DNA of 64,000 bases, from positions 62,001 to 126,000 of the forward strand of contig NZ_JNNU01000013.1 in NCBI RefSeq assembly GCF_000732195.1, read 5' to 3'. How positions within the stretch are numbered: the first letter of the stretch is position 1; the number at the start of each line of letters is the position of its first letter. The notes under the pieces are model-generated. The model saw only the letters and a list, made by a program, of their open reading frames with translations, was not told the origin of the DNA and did not search any database. Source of the stretch: Neorhizobium vignae. Its GTDB lineage: Bacteria > Pseudomonadota > Alphaproteobacteria > Rhizobiales > Rhizobiaceae. Of this stretch, positions 1 to 8,863 are shown in pieces. A program made the position numbers and the translations under genes.

Positions 1-22
1 GCCATTCCGCCTTGGTGGTCAT
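1..22 (-). CDS. Start of an unidentified gene running off the left edge (partial)
   Basis: Read on the minus strand, the first 22 bases give a possible start: an ATG at 22 followed by codons for T-T-K-A-E-W. AGGA lies a few bases upstream of it, at about 27-30. It would be the gene after the FAD monooxygenase in the same direction, so it may belong to the same operon. Only about seven codons are visible, so no function can be given and the call rests on the start codon and ribosome site alone. Confidence 0.35.
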
Positions 23-44
23 GGTGTCCTACCCGTTACGCTTC

Positions 45-80
45 GCCCGCTCAGCCGGCGGAACCGGCGAACGGGCTTTT
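45..80. repeat. Nested intergenic hairpin
   Basis: GCCCG at 45-49 pairs with CGGGC at 72-76. Inside it GCCGG at 54-58 pairs with CCGGC at 64-68, and TTTT follows on the plus strand. It has the form of a rho-independent terminator for plus-strand transcription, but no plus-strand gene ends here. It lies between two minus-strand genes and may act as an intercistronic hairpin. Confidence 0.4.
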
Positions 81-102
81 GAGATTGAGCTGTGAATGCG
101 CC

Positions 103-1323
103 TTAAGCGACCGCTTCCGGTGACCTGGTCCCCGCCACGACCGGCACCGAAGTGGCGTCATAGGTGAACAGCCATTCGTAGCGCTGGTTGATCTTGTCTT
201 CCTGCCATTCGGCATTGACGTAATCCTCCGCGAGCTTCGGATCCTTCAGCGCGGCATTGTGGAAACGGCTGAGATTGCCTTCCGCGCCGCGGACGATCTT
301 GCCGGTGCGCTCGACGCGGGCCGCCTCATAACCGGCGAAGGCCGCTTCATAATTGCCGTTGTTCTCGGCAAGCGCACGAGCGAGAACGAAGCCATCCTCG
401 ATCGCCATCACCGCGCCCTGGGCAAGGAACGGCAGGGTCGGATGGCAGGCGTCGCCGAGCAGCGTCACGCGGCCGCGGGTCCATTCGTCCATCGGCGGAC
501 GCAGCATCAAGGCCCATTTGTAGGGCACATCGATCGCCTTGATCATCGTGTGGATGTCTTCGTGCCAGCCTTCATAGTCGGCCAGGCATTCTTCCACAGT
601 GCCTGCGACCGACCAGGATTCCACCTGCCAGTCGGCGCGCTCGACCACCGAAACGTAGTTCATCAGCTTGCCGCCGCGCAGCAGGTACTGGATGACGTGG
701 CCGCCGGGGCCGATCCAGTTGGTGCCGACCGGGCGCAGCATGCGCTCCGGCAAGCGCTCGACCGGGATGACGCCGCGCCAGGCGACGATGCCGGTGAATT
801 TCGGGTCGTCGCGGCCGAACAGTGTCTCGCGGATCTTCGAATGTACCCCATCGGCGCCGACCACGATATCCGAAGTGGCGGTGGTGCCGTCGGCGAAGGC
901 GATGGTCGCCCCCTTGTCGTCCTGGGTTATCCCGACGCATTTCTTGGACAGCTTGATCGCATCGGGCTTGATGCGACGCACGCCGGCTGCCAGCGTCTGG
1001 TGCAGGTCGTTGCGGTGGATGGTGATATAGGGGAAGCCGTAGCGCTCGATGGAAAGCGGGCCGAGGTCGAACAGTTTCCAGGACTGCCCGGTGTTCCAGA
1101 GACGAATCTCCTTGCCCTGCGCCTGTGAGGCGATCGACATGATGTCCTCTTCGAGCCCGAGCGAAAACAGAACCCGCGTGCCGTTGGCGCTGACCTGGAC
1201 GCCGGCGCCGACTTCCTTCAGTTCGATCGCCTGCTCGTAGACGTCGACGTCAAACCCCTGGCGGAGCAGCGACAATGCCGCTGTAAGCCCACCGATCCCT
1301 CCTCCCACAACAGAAATCTTCAT
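103..1323 (-). CDS. FAD-dependent aromatic-ring monooxygenase (salicylate / 3-hydroxybenzoate hydroxylase-like)
   Basis: This 406-aa protein is a class A flavoprotein monooxygenase that would hydroxylate an aromatic or heteroaromatic acid using NAD(P)H and O2. The N-terminus carries the FAD dinucleotide fold GGGIGGLTAAL (about residues 7-17). The middle has the DG motif GADGVHSKIR (about 156-165), and the C-terminal half has the GD motif GDACHPTLPFLAQG (about 291-304). No membrane segment or signal peptide is seen. The ATG at 1323 follows AAGGAT at good spacing. It is divergent from the tct transporter across a 469-bp gap, suggesting that the transporter imports its substrate or a precursor. 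The family includes salicylate, 3-hydroxybenzoate and 6-hydroxynicotinate hydroxylases, and the exact substrate cannot be read from the sequence. Confidence 0.85.
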   Translation of the reverse strand: MKISVVGGGIGGLTAALSLLRQGFDVDVYEQAIELKEVGAGVQVSANGTRVLFSLGLEEDIMSIASQAQGKEIRLWNTGQSWKLFDLGPLSIERYGFPYITIHRNDLHQTLAAGVRRIKPDAIKLSKKCVGITQDDKGATIAFADGTTATSDIVVGADGVHSKIRETLFGRDDPKFTGIVAWRGVIPVERLPERMLRPVGTNWIGPGGHVIQYLLRGGKLMNYVSVVERADWQVESWSVAGTVEECLADYEGWHEDIHTMIKAIDVPYKWALMLRPPMDEWTRGRVTLLGDACHPTLPFLAQGAVMAIEDGFVLARALAENNGNYEAAFAGYEAARVERTGKIVRGAEGNLSRFHNAALKDPKLAEDYVNAEWQEDKINQRYEWLFTYDATSVPVVAGTRSPEAVA

Positions 1324-1792
1324 TTAGTTATCCTTTGAAATTCTGCAGGCAATCTCTCCCGACGCGCATGCAGCTGTCAACTATTTTTGATAAAGTATAA
1401 TTGACTTTGTTCAAAACCAATTTCATATCTGCCTGTACGAGCTTTCGGACAGGCCCTTGGGAGACGACGGCTGCAATTGAAAGTTTCAGTCCACAGATCA
1501 AAAACAGGAAAGGATGTCGCGAAATTACACCTGAGATATCTGGCTTCCTGATATGAATGCGATAGGATCGAATACGGTGGGCGGCTGTGATATCTGATCG
1601 GCACGGGAGACCGCGGAATTCGATTGACTGACAAGAGGAATACTCTTGTATATAGTCAAATCTAGTTGCCTATAGACGAATTCAGGGCTGCGAATTCGAG
1701 GCGCCGCCCGGGGAGCATGCATAATGACGGTTTGGCCGGCGCCCAAGAGGAGCCAGACCGGTTCACATAGTCGGGTTTTCAGGGAGGAAACC
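1324..1792. promoter_or_regulatory. Divergent promoter region between monooxygenase and tct operon
   Basis: This 469-bp gap has no convincing gene; the short reading frames in it lack family features and ribosome sites. It is AT-richer than its surroundings. Possible sites are a TTGACT box at 1624-1629 followed 17 bp later by TGTATA as a weak plus-strand promoter, and a small palindrome TGAAA-G-TTTCA at 1478-1488. The tctB ribosome site AGGGAGGAAA lies at 1781-1790. Which regulator acts here is unknown; the IclR and MarR proteins 11-12 kb downstream are candidates. Confidence 0.5.
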
Positions 1793-2239
1793 ATGGTCAT
1801 CAAAAGTCCGCAGGATTTCGGCGCGGGCATCTTGTTCATCCTTTTCGGCGCGGTTGGCCTCTATGTCGGGTCCGACCTCTCCTTCGGTTCCGCCCGCAAC
1901 ATGGGCCCTGGCTATTTCCCGATGATCATTTGCGGCCTGATCGCACTGATCGGGCTGATCGTCACGGCAAAGTCGCTGGCGATCGAAGGTCCGGCCATCG
2001 AACGCATACGGTTCCGCCCGATCATCTTCATCCTGCTGGCGATTGCCGCCTTCGGCATCCTGATCTCCGAAATCGGCGCGGTAATCTCCTCGATCCTGTT
2101 GATCATGTTCGCTGCCTATGCACGGCGCGACGTCAACCCCATCGAAACCGTCGTCTTCGCGGTCACCACGGCGGCGTTCGTCGTTATCATCTTCGTGTAC
2201 GCGCTTGGGCAGCCGATGCCCGTCTGGTGGGGCAGGTAA
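1793..2239 (+). CDS. tctB: Tripartite tricarboxylate transporter small membrane subunit TctB
   Basis: A 148-aa integral membrane protein of the TctB family, the small membrane subunit of a secondary transporter that takes up carboxylates captured by a periplasmic TctC protein. Four hydrophobic segments can be seen, including GILFILFGAVGLYVG near the N-terminus and a final AFVVIIFVYALGQPMPVWWG. The start is ATG at 1793, preceded by AGGGAGGAAA; an open frame continues 23 codons further upstream without a ribosome site. TctA follows after 3 bp. The order B-A-C-C-C departs from the common C-B-A order. Confidence 0.88.
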   Translation: MVIKSPQDFGAGILFILFGAVGLYVGSDLSFGSARNMGPGYFPMIICGLIALIGLIVTAKSLAIEGPAIERIRFRPIIFILLAIAAFGILISEIGAVISSILLIMFAAYARRDVNPIETVVFAVTTAAFVVIIFVYALGQPMPVWWGR

Positions 2240-2242
2240 TCC

Positions 2243-3748
2243 ATGGAAGTCTTTGAACACCTCGCAACCGGTTTCATGGCTGCAGGCTCTATCGAGAACC
2301 TGATGTTCTGTCTGATCGGCGTCGTACTCGGCACGCTGATCGGCGTTCTTCCTGGCATCGGCCCCATTCCTGCGCTTGCCATCCTGCTGCCGATCACCTT
2401 CGGGCTTGATCCGCTTTCGTCGCTGATCATGCTGGCCGGGATCTACTACGGGGCACAATATGGCGGCTCCACCACCTCGATCCTGGTCAATATGCCGGGT
2501 GAAGCCTCTTCGGTCGTGACCTGTATCGAGGGACATCAAATGGCCCGCAAGGGCCGCGCGGGTGCGGCGCTCGCGATCGCCGCCCTCGGCTCGTTCTTCG
2601 CCGGCACGATCGGCACCGTGTTCATCGCGGCCTTCGGTCCACCGCTCGCCTCGATCGCCCAGCAGTTCAATTCGCCGGATTATTTCGCACTAATGCTGCT
2701 CGGCCTCGTCATGGCGATCGTTCTGGCGCACGGTTCGGTCCTGAAGGCTGTCGCGATGGTGCTGATCGGCCTGCTGCTCGGCCTCGTCGGCACCGACATC
2801 AACACGGGTCTTACCCGCTATACCTTCGGCCTTTCGGGCCTCTGGGAAGGCATCGACTTCCTGCCGCTGGTCCTCGGCCTCTTCGGCATCGTGGAAATCA
2901 TCCGCAATCTCGAGAACCCGCCGTCGCCGCGCGAAGCGATCAGCACCCGCATGCGTGACATGTGGCCGACCAAGAAGGAATTCAAGGAAGCCTATCCGGC
3001 CGCCCTCCGCGGCACGGGCCTCGGCTCGCTCCTCGGCATCCTGCCGGGCGGCGGCGCGGTTCTTGCCTCTTTCGCCAGCTATACGCTCGAAAAGAAGATC
3101 TCGAAAAACCCGCGCAAGTTTGGCACCGGCGCGGTCGAAGGTGTCGCGGGCCCGGAAGCGGCCAACAACGCTGCCGCCCAGACCTCGTTCATCCCGCTTC
3201 TGACGCTGGGCATTCCCTCGAACCCGATCATGGCGATCATGATGGGCGCGATGATCATCCAGGGCATCCAGCCGGGTGCGGCGGTCATGACCACCCGCCC
3301 CGACCTCTTTTGGGGCATGGTCGCATCGATGTGGATCGGCAACCTGATGCTCGTCGTCATCAACCTGCCGATGATCGGCATCTGGGTGAAGCTGCTCTCT
3401 GTTCCCTACCGCCTGCTCTACCCGGCGATCCTGCTGTTTTGCGCGATCGGCGTCTACTCGACGAGCACCGAGCCGTTCATGATGGTTCTGATGATCGTTT
3501 TCACGGTCTTCGGTTACATCCTCTTCAAGCTCGGCTGCGAGCCCGCACCCATGGTGCTCGGTTTCATCCTTGGCCCGTTGATGGAGGAAAACCTGCGCCG
3601 TTCGCTGGTCATCTCGCGCGGCGATCCGACGATCTTCATCGACCGTCCGATCTCGGCCACGCTTCTGGTGGCGACGGTCCTGATGCTCTGCCTGATCATC
3701 TTCCCGCAGTTCCGCAAGACACGCGAGGAGGCGTTCCAAGAGGAATAA
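2243..3748 (+). CDS. tctA: Tripartite tricarboxylate transporter large permease TctA
   Basis: A 501-aa, highly hydrophobic protein of about a dozen membrane segments, matching the length and motifs of the TctA family. Signature glycine-rich stretches are GVLPGIGPIPALAILLP (about residues 34-50) and the internal counterpart LGILPGGGAVLASFASY (about 262-278), typical of the two-fold repeat of these sodium- or proton-coupled carboxylate carriers. It starts 3 bp after tctB stops and is followed after 36 bp by the first tctC, so one operon is likely. The substrate is probably the aromatic or other organic acid handled by neighbouring enzymes (inference). Confidence 0.92.
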   Translation: MEVFEHLATGFMAAGSIENLMFCLIGVVLGTLIGVLPGIGPIPALAILLPITFGLDPLSSLIMLAGIYYGAQYGGSTTSILVNMPGEASSVVTCIEGHQMARKGRAGAALAIAALGSFFAGTIGTVFIAAFGPPLASIAQQFNSPDYFALMLLGLVMAIVLAHGSVLKAVAMVLIGLLLGLVGTDINTGLTRYTFGLSGLWEGIDFLPLVLGLFGIVEIIRNLENPPSPREAISTRMRDMWPTKKEFKEAYPAALRGTGLGSLLGILPGGGAVLASFASYTLEKKISKNPRKFGTGAVEGVAGPEAANNAAAQTSFIPLLTLGIPSNPIMAIMMGAMIIQGIQPGAAVMTTRPDLFWGMVASMWIGNLMLVVINLPMIGIWVKLLSVPYRLLYPAILLFCAIGVYSTSTEPFMMVLMIVFTVFGYILFKLGCEPAPMVLGFILGPLMEENLRRSLVISRGDPTIFIDRPISATLLVATVLMLCLIIFPQFRKTREEAFQEE

Positions 3749-3784
3749 CGGGCATTCCGCAACAGTTTTTTGGAGGAGGAGCCA

Positions 3785-4768
3785 ATGACTGAACAACATC
3801 TGAAACTGACAAGACGCACCCTGATTGCAGCGGCCACGATGGCCGCCGTTCTCCCCGGTGTCTCGTTCGCACAATCCAGCTATCCCAACGCCACGATCAC
3901 CTTCGTATGCGCCTTTCCGGCCGGTAGCGGCGCCGACATTCTGGTCCGCTTCTTCTCCGAAAAGGTGGCGGCCGTTTCAAAGCAGACGGTGATCGTCGAG
4001 AACAAGCCGGGCGCCAACGGCAATATCGCTGCCGAATATGTCAGCCGCGCCAAGCCGGACGGCTACACGGTCTATGTCCATTCCGGCACCTCGACCGCGG
4101 CCAACATGTCGCTGTTCAAGAAACCTTCGATTGACGTCACTCAGGCGTTGCGCGGCGTCCAGTTCATCAACAAGCAGCCCTTCATGATCGCGGTCGCGGC
4201 GGACAGCCCGATCAAGGACATGAAGCAGCTTACCGAGCATCTGAAGGCCAAGGCGGGCGATGCCACCTATGGCTCGACCGCGACCTCGGGCAAGGTTCTC
4301 GCCGAAGTCTACCTGCAGCTGGCAGGGGTCTCGGCGACCGAAGTCGCCTACAAGACCGGCCCGGATTCACTGAACGACATCACCAGCGGCCAACTCGATT
4401 TCGCGGCGCTCGATCCGGTCTTCGCGCTCAGCCAGCAGCGCGAAGGGCGACTGCGGCTGCTTGCGGTCGGCTCGCCGCAGCGCATGAAGTCGACGCCCGA
4501 AATTCCGGCCATCAAGGAATATGGCCTCAATGTCGACCAGCTCGGATGGTGGGGTGTGTTCGTGCCGGCCAAGACGCCGGACGATGTGGTCCTGAAGCTG
4601 AACGCGCTGTTCCGCGACGTGCTCGACCAGCCGGCAACGGAAGCCTTCCTGAACAAGTTCGGTGGGGACGTCTACAAAGGAACGCCGAAGGAGGTCGACG
4701 AGCTTCTTGCGAAGACCGTCGAGGAGTGGCGTGCCTATGTGGCGCTGGCGAAGATCCCGCAAAACTGA
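3785..4768 (+). CDS. TctC-family periplasmic solute-binding protein, copy 1
   Basis: A 327-aa extracytoplasmic binding protein of the TctC/Bug family that would deliver a carboxylate to TctAB. The N-terminus has a twin-arginine-like leader (LTRRTLIAAATMAA) ending at VSFAQ. Mature motifs include FVCAFPAGSGADILVRFF and VENKPGANGNIAAEYV, which line the ligand pocket in this family. The ATG at 3785 is chosen because GGAGGAGGA (3772-3780) stands just before it; a TTG at 3770 would lie upstream of that ribosome site. The protein is clearly paralogous to the two following genes along its whole length and shares the C-terminal ending KIPQN with copy 2. Confidence 0.9.
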   Translation: MTEQHLKLTRRTLIAAATMAAVLPGVSFAQSSYPNATITFVCAFPAGSGADILVRFFSEKVAAVSKQTVIVENKPGANGNIAAEYVSRAKPDGYTVYVHSGTSTAANMSLFKKPSIDVTQALRGVQFINKQPFMIAVAADSPIKDMKQLTEHLKAKAGDATYGSTATSGKVLAEVYLQLAGVSATEVAYKTGPDSLNDITSGQLDFAALDPVFALSQQREGRLRLLAVGSPQRMKSTPEIPAIKEYGLNVDQLGWWGVFVPAKTPDDVVLKLNALFRDVLDQPATEAFLNKFGGDVYKGTPKEVDELLAKTVEEWRAYVALAKIPQN

Positions 4769-4840
4769 GGCTTGTTCAACGGGCTTTGCGGGAAGCTTTT
4801 TTGGGAATGAATGGGGCGTTCAAGGGAGGAACTTGTACCG

Positions 4841-5818
4841 ATGATCACTGAAATCTCACGCAGAAACCTGATGATGGCGACTGCCGCGGCCGCCGCGCTC
4901 GCGCCTTTTGGTGCCTTTGCGCAGGGCGCTTATCCGAACGGCCAGATCACTTTCGTCTGCGCCTTCCCGGCCGGCTCCGGTGCCGATGTCCTGGTCCGCT
5001 TCTTTGCCGACAAGTTCGCCAAGGTCTCCGGCCAGACGGTGATCGTCGAAAACAAGCCGGGGGCCGCCGGCAACATCGCCGCCATGTACACCGCCCGCGC
5101 CAAACCGGACGGATATACGATCTACGTCCATTCCGGCACCTCGACAGCGGCCAACATGTCGCTGTTCAAGGCGCCGCCGATCGACGTCGTCAAGGAACTG
5201 CAGACCACCTCCTTCATCAACAAGCAGGCCTTCATGTTCGTGGTGGCTTACGACAGCCCGATCAAGGACATGAAGGAACTGACCAGGGTGTTGAAGGAAA
5301 AGGGCAACAACGCCAGCTACGCAACGGCTGCCACGTCCGGCAAGGTTCTCGGAGAAATCTACAAGCAGGTTGCCGGTGTCGATCCGGTCGAAGTCTCGTT
5401 CAAGGACGCCAAGGATTCGCTCAACGACCTGCTGAGCGGCTCTCTCGACTACGGCGTCCACGACCCGGTCTTCTGCCTGTCGCAGGCCAACGAGAAGCGC
5501 GTCCGGATCCTCGCGACCGGTTCGCCGATACGGCTGAAGTCGCTGCCGAACATCCCGACCGCCAAGGAACAAGGTTACGACATCGACCAGCTTGGCTGGT
5601 GGGGTTCCTTCGTTCCGAAGGCGACGCCGAAGCCGGTGGTCGACAAGATCAACGCGCTGTTCAACGAGCTCCTGGCTCAACCCGATACCGTCGCTTTCCT
5701 CGCGAAATTCGGCGGCGACGTCTATGTCGGCACCCCGGACGAGGGTCAGGCGCTGCTCGCCAAGACCGTCGAGGAGTGGAAGACGTACGTGGCCATGGCC
5801 AAGATTCCGCAAAATTAA
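4841..5818 (+). CDS. TctC-family periplasmic solute-binding protein, copy 2
   Basis: A 325-aa paralogue of the preceding gene. The leader ISRRNLMMATAAAAAL is twin-arginine-like, with cleavage likely after FGAFAQ. The pocket motifs FVCAFPAGSGADVLVRFF and VENKPGAAGNIAAMYT are conserved. The start is ATG at 4841 with AGGGAGGA at 4823-4830; an in-frame ATG at 4811 precedes that ribosome site. A 72-bp gap separates it from copy 1. Differences from copy 1 in the central region (for example KDAKDSLNDLLSGSLDYGVHDPVF) could change ligand preference. Confidence 0.9.
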   Translation: MITEISRRNLMMATAAAAALAPFGAFAQGAYPNGQITFVCAFPAGSGADVLVRFFADKFAKVSGQTVIVENKPGAAGNIAAMYTARAKPDGYTIYVHSGTSTAANMSLFKAPPIDVVKELQTTSFINKQAFMFVVAYDSPIKDMKELTRVLKEKGNNASYATAATSGKVLGEIYKQVAGVDPVEVSFKDAKDSLNDLLSGSLDYGVHDPVFCLSQANEKRVRILATGSPIRLKSLPNIPTAKEQGYDIDQLGWWGSFVPKATPKPVVDKINALFNELLAQPDTVAFLAKFGGDVYVGTPDEGQALLAKTVEEWKTYVAMAKIPQN

Positions 5819-5900
5819 TCAACCGATTCGAAAGACCCTCTCGCCATAGTGCGGCAGGTTCTTTCGCAGGGACCCTTACAAACCGCATAGGAGATAAAAA

Positions 5901-6884
5901 GTGACAAAATGGCTTAAGAAGATCGCGCAAGCCACCGCCGCCGTGGCGATGCTGGCGGTCGCACAGATTGCACATGTTACGCCCGCCCAGGCCGCCTATC
6001 CGGAGCAGACGGTCACCTTTGTCTGCGCCTTCCCGGCAGGTTCCGGCGCCGACGTTCTGGTCCGCTATTTCGCGGACAAGGTCTCCAAGGTCGCCGGCGC
6101 CACGATCATCGTCGAAAACAAGCCGGGTGCGCTCAGCAACATCGCCGCTGAATACACGTCGCGCTCCAAGCCGGACGGCTACACGATCTTCGTCCATTCC
6201 GGCAACTCGATCGCCGGCAACATGTGGATCATGAAGAAGCCGCCGATCGACGTCGGCAAGGACCTGATGACGATTGCGACCATCAACAAGCAGGCCTTCA
6301 TGATCGCCGTCGCCAAGGACGCGCCCTACAAGGACCTGAAGGAACTGACCGCCGCCATGAAGGAAAAGGGCGACGGTGGCTCCTATGCCGTCAACGCCAC
6401 TTCGGGCAAGGTCATGGCCGAAGTCTACAAGCAGAAAGCCGGCCTCGAGACCGTTTCGGTCCAGTACAAGACCGCGGCCGACTCGCTCAACGACATCACC
6501 AGCGGCGCAATGGACTTCGGCTCCTATGATCCGGTCTTCGCCCTCGCGCAGCAGCGCGAAGGCCGCTTCCGTCTTCTCGGCGTCGGCTCGCCGGAACGCA
6601 TGAAGGGCGCTCCGAACATCCCGACCCTGAAGGAACAGGGCTTTGACGTCGACCAGCTCGGCTGGTGGGGTGCCATGGTTGCCAAGGGCACGCCGGAAGA
6701 CATCACCACCAAGATCAACGGCTGGTTCAACACCGTTCTGCAGCAGCCGGAAACCCAGAAGTTCCTGGCAGACCAGGGCGGCGACCCCTTTATCTCTACC
6801 CCGGCCGAAGCCCAGGCTCTGATGATCAAGACGATCGCGGAGTGGAAGGACTACGTCGCCATCGCCCAGATCCCGCAGCAGTAA
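5901..6884 (+). CDS. TctC-family periplasmic solute-binding protein, copy 3
   Basis: A 327-aa third paralogue. Unlike copies 1 and 2 its leader (MTKWLKKIAQATAAVAMLAV, cleavage near PAQAA) has no twin arginine and looks like an ordinary Sec signal. Pocket motifs FVCAFPAGSGADVLVRYF and VENKPGALSNIAAEYT are present. It starts with GTG at 5901 after AGGAGA at 5888-5893. It ends the plus-strand tct operon and is followed by a nested inverted repeat and a strong terminator hairpin. Confidence 0.9.
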   Translation: MTKWLKKIAQATAAVAMLAVAQIAHVTPAQAAYPEQTVTFVCAFPAGSGADVLVRYFADKVSKVAGATIIVENKPGALSNIAAEYTSRSKPDGYTIFVHSGNSIAGNMWIMKKPPIDVGKDLMTIATINKQAFMIAVAKDAPYKDLKELTAAMKEKGDGGSYAVNATSGKVMAEVYKQKAGLETVSVQYKTAADSLNDITSGAMDFGSYDPVFALAQQREGRFRLLGVGSPERMKGAPNIPTLKEQGFDVDQLGWWGAMVAKGTPEDITTKINGWFNTVLQQPETQKFLADQGGDPFISTPAEAQALMIKTIAEWKDYVAIAQIPQQ

Positions 6885-6887
6885 GGT

Positions 6888-6943
6888 GCGTTCGGGCGTG
6901 GCCTCAGAAATCGATCCGGTGAATCGATTTCAACGGCGAACGC
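6888..6943. repeat. Nested inverted repeat downstream of tctC copy 3
   Basis: Outer arms GCGTTCG (6888-6894) and CGAACGC (6937-6943) enclose an inner perfect pair AAATCGAT (6908-6915) and ATCGATTT (6923-6930) with a 7-bp loop. The ATCGAT core resembles the inverted repeat at 26987-27012, so both may belong to a small intergenic palindrome family. Confidence 0.55.
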
Positions 6944-6985
6944 CCGCGCCCCAGCGGAGGGCTGGCGGCGGCGAGAACCCAAAAG

Positions 6986-7010
6986 AAAGCCGGCGGAAAC
7001 GCCGGCTTTT
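6986..7010. terminator. Strong rho-independent terminator, usable in both directions
   Basis: A perfect 10-bp stem AAAGCCGGCG (6986-6995) / CGCCGGCTTT (7000-7009) with a GAAA tetraloop, followed by T on the plus strand and preceded by an A-rich run that would serve the minus strand. It sits between the convergent tctC copy 3 and the class II aldolase gene and should end both transcripts. Confidence 0.9.
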
Positions 7011-7063
7011 CATTGCGGAGAATGACGGGAAGACCTGCCTCTTCCCGCAGGGAGATCCCGGTG

Positions 7064-7876
7064 TCAGTCCCGATAGCTCGGATCGATCCGATCCAGCTTG
7101 CGCAACATCGCCGGCCATTCCTTCAGTCCCGGCTTGGCCGGCGACATCTCGTACATATGCGCGGTCAGTTCGGCGATCTTCTCCTGCGGGATCGTGAGGC
7201 CCTGCGGCTGGGCGGCCATGGCGGCGAGCTGGGCGCGGGCGGCCTTTTCCAGCCAGAAGGTCCAGACGAACGCCTCGCCGACACTTTCGCCTGATGTCAG
7301 CGTGCCGTGGTTCTTGAGGATCATGTTCTTGTGCGGGCCGAGGTCGTGGATCAGCCTTTCCTGCTCTTCCATATTGAGGGCCAGGCCCTCGTAGCCGTGA
7401 TAGCCGATGCGGTTGTAGAAGAACATCGAATGCTGGGAGAGCGGCAGCAGGCCGCAATCGAGCATGGAAAGCGCCATGCCTGCCTCGGTATGCAAATGCA
7501 TGACGCAGTTGAGCTCGTGGCGCGCCTTGTGCACGGCGTGGTGGATGACGAAACCGGCGCCGTTCACCGGATAGTCGGACTTGCCGATGATCTTCGCCTC
7601 GTGGTCGATCTTGACGAGGTTGCTCGCCTTGATCTCGTCGAAGGCCATCCCGAAGGGGTTGATCAGGAAGTGGTCTTCCGTGCCCGGGACGCGGGCCGAG
7701 ATATGCGTGTAGATGAGGTCGTCCCAGCCGTAGAGTGCTGCGAGGCGATAGGCGGCGGCGAGATCGACGCGGACGGCCCATTCCTCGTCGGTGACCGAGG
7801 CGCGGTCGAACTCGGTAATGACTTCGCCGGACTGGTCCTGCCCTGCCAGTCCGATGACGTGACGTTGAAATGCCAT
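7064..7876 (-). CDS. Class II aldolase/adducin-family protein
   Basis: A 270-aa cytosolic protein of the class II aldolase/adducin fold, a zinc-dependent family containing fuculose-phosphate aldolase relatives and decarboxylases of aromatic breakdown such as hydroxy-carboxymuconate-semialdehyde decarboxylase. Zinc-ligand-type motifs are CVMHLHTEAG (about residues 140-149) and the later LKNHGTLTSG (about 193-202). GGGAGGAA precedes the ATG at 7876. It is the last gene of a minus-strand run from the ThDP enzyme and 2-hydroxyacid dehydrogenase, 12 bp after the latter. The reaction, aldol cleavage or decarboxylation, cannot be decided from the sequence. Confidence 0.82.
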   Translation of the reverse strand: MAFQRHVIGLAGQDQSGEVITEFDRASVTDEEWAVRVDLAAAYRLAALYGWDDLIYTHISARVPGTEDHFLINPFGMAFDEIKASNLVKIDHEAKIIGKSDYPVNGAGFVIHHAVHKARHELNCVMHLHTEAGMALSMLDCGLLPLSQHSMFFYNRIGYHGYEGLALNMEEQERLIHDLGPHKNMILKNHGTLTSGESVGEAFVWTFWLEKAARAQLAAMAAQPQGLTIPQEKIAELTAHMYEMSPAKPGLKEWPAMLRKLDRIDPSYRD

Positions 7877-7888
7877 GTTACTTCCTCC

Positions 7889-8863
7889 CTACAGTTCAAA
7901 AGCCCAGATCGCGATCGGGACCACCGGCGTCGGCAGTGGCGTTCCCTTGAAAAACGCTTGGACATTCTCGACCAGCAGAAGGGCCATGGCGAGGCGGGTT
8001 TCGGTGGTGGCACTGCCCTGGTGCGGCGTCATGATGACATTCGGCATCCACAGCAGTTTTTCCGAAACCCTCGGCTCGTTGGCGAACACGTCCAGGGCCG
8101 CAAAACCGAGCTTGCCGGATCTAAGCGCCTCCACCAGCGCCGGCTCGTCGACGATCGAACCGCGCGAAACGTTGACCAACGTCCCTTGAGGTCCGAGCGC
8201 CTCCAGCACTTCGCGGTTGACGATTTTTCTGGTGTCCTCGCCGCCGCGGCTGGCCACGACGAGAAAATCGCTCTCGTTTGCCATCGCAACGAGGTCCGGC
8301 ATGTAGGTATAGGGGACGGGTTTCTGCCGCGGACCATGATAAGAAACCCGCATGCGAAAAGCGGCTGCCCGTTCTGCAATCGCCGCGCCGATATTGCCGA
8401 GCCCGATGATACCGATCGCCTTGTTCTTGAGCGACCGGCCGAGCGGCACCTTTGCCGCGATCGTCGTCCATCGACCGTCGCGGATATATTGGGTCTGGGG
8501 CACGATATCGCGGGCCGAGGCCAGCATCAGCGCCATGGCGAGGTCAGCGACATCCTCGGTGAGCAGGCCTGGCGTGTTGGAAATACCGATGCCGCGTGCC
8601 TTGACGGTCGGCATATGGATCGAGTCGATGCCGATGCCGTAACAGGCGACCAGCTTCAGATCAGGGAATTTTGCGAGTATATTCGCATCGGCGCCGACGC
8701 CTGGATCGGTGACCAGCACCTGCACGCCCGGTATCTCGCCGGCTGCAGCCAGATCCGCAACCGACATATGCCGCCCGCCCATGCCTTCGAGCGTCGAGAC
8801 CACGGAAGCCGGCAGGACTGCCGTCAGCACTACGATACGCATGGTTTTCTGATCTGATGTCAC
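7889..8863 (-). CDS. NAD(P)-dependent D-2-hydroxyacid dehydrogenase (glyoxylate/hydroxypyruvate reductase family)
   Basis: A 324-aa D-isomer-specific 2-hydroxyacid dehydrogenase. The nucleotide-binding fold shows GIIGLGNIGAAIAERA. The catalytic arginine lies in VNVSRGSIVDE, the glutamate in DVFANEP and the histidine in MTPHQGSAT. The GTG at 8863 is preferred because GGGGAGGG lies 10 bases upstream; the frame stays open to an ATG at 8923, and MRIVVL begins at 8842. It probably reduces a 2-keto acid, or oxidises a 2-hydroxy acid, produced by the neighbouring ThDP enzyme or aldolase (inference from position). Confidence 0.85.
   Translation of the reverse strand: MTSDQKTMRIVVLTAVLPASVVSTLEGMGGRHMSVADLAAAGEIPGVQVLVTDPGVGADANILAKFPDLKLVACYGIGIDSIHMPTVKARGIGISNTPGLLTEDVADLAMALMLASARDIVPQTQYIRDGRWTTIAAKVPLGRSLKNKAIGIIGLGNIGAAIAERAAAFRMRVSYHGPRQKPVPYTYMPDLVAMANESDFLVVASRGGEDTRKIVNREVLEALGPQGTLVNVSRGSIVDEPALVEALRSGKLGFAALDVFANEPRVSEKLLWMPNVIMTPHQGSATTETRLAMALLLVENVQAFFKGTPLPTPVVPIAIWAFEL

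Noticed and set aside
1525..1839. 104-aa minus-strand frame in the gap before tctB
   Set aside because: It overlaps the tctB start and ribosome site and has no homology-like features.
2690..3874. 394-aa minus-strand open frame opposite tctA
   Set aside because: Charged, repeat-poor antisense frame; tctA on the other strand is a clear permease.
7307..8857. 516-aa open frame on the plus strand opposite the aldolase and dehydrogenase genes
   Set aside because: It mirrors two real genes, is rich in Arg, His, Asp and Gly as antisense frames are in GC-rich DNA, and shows no family motif.
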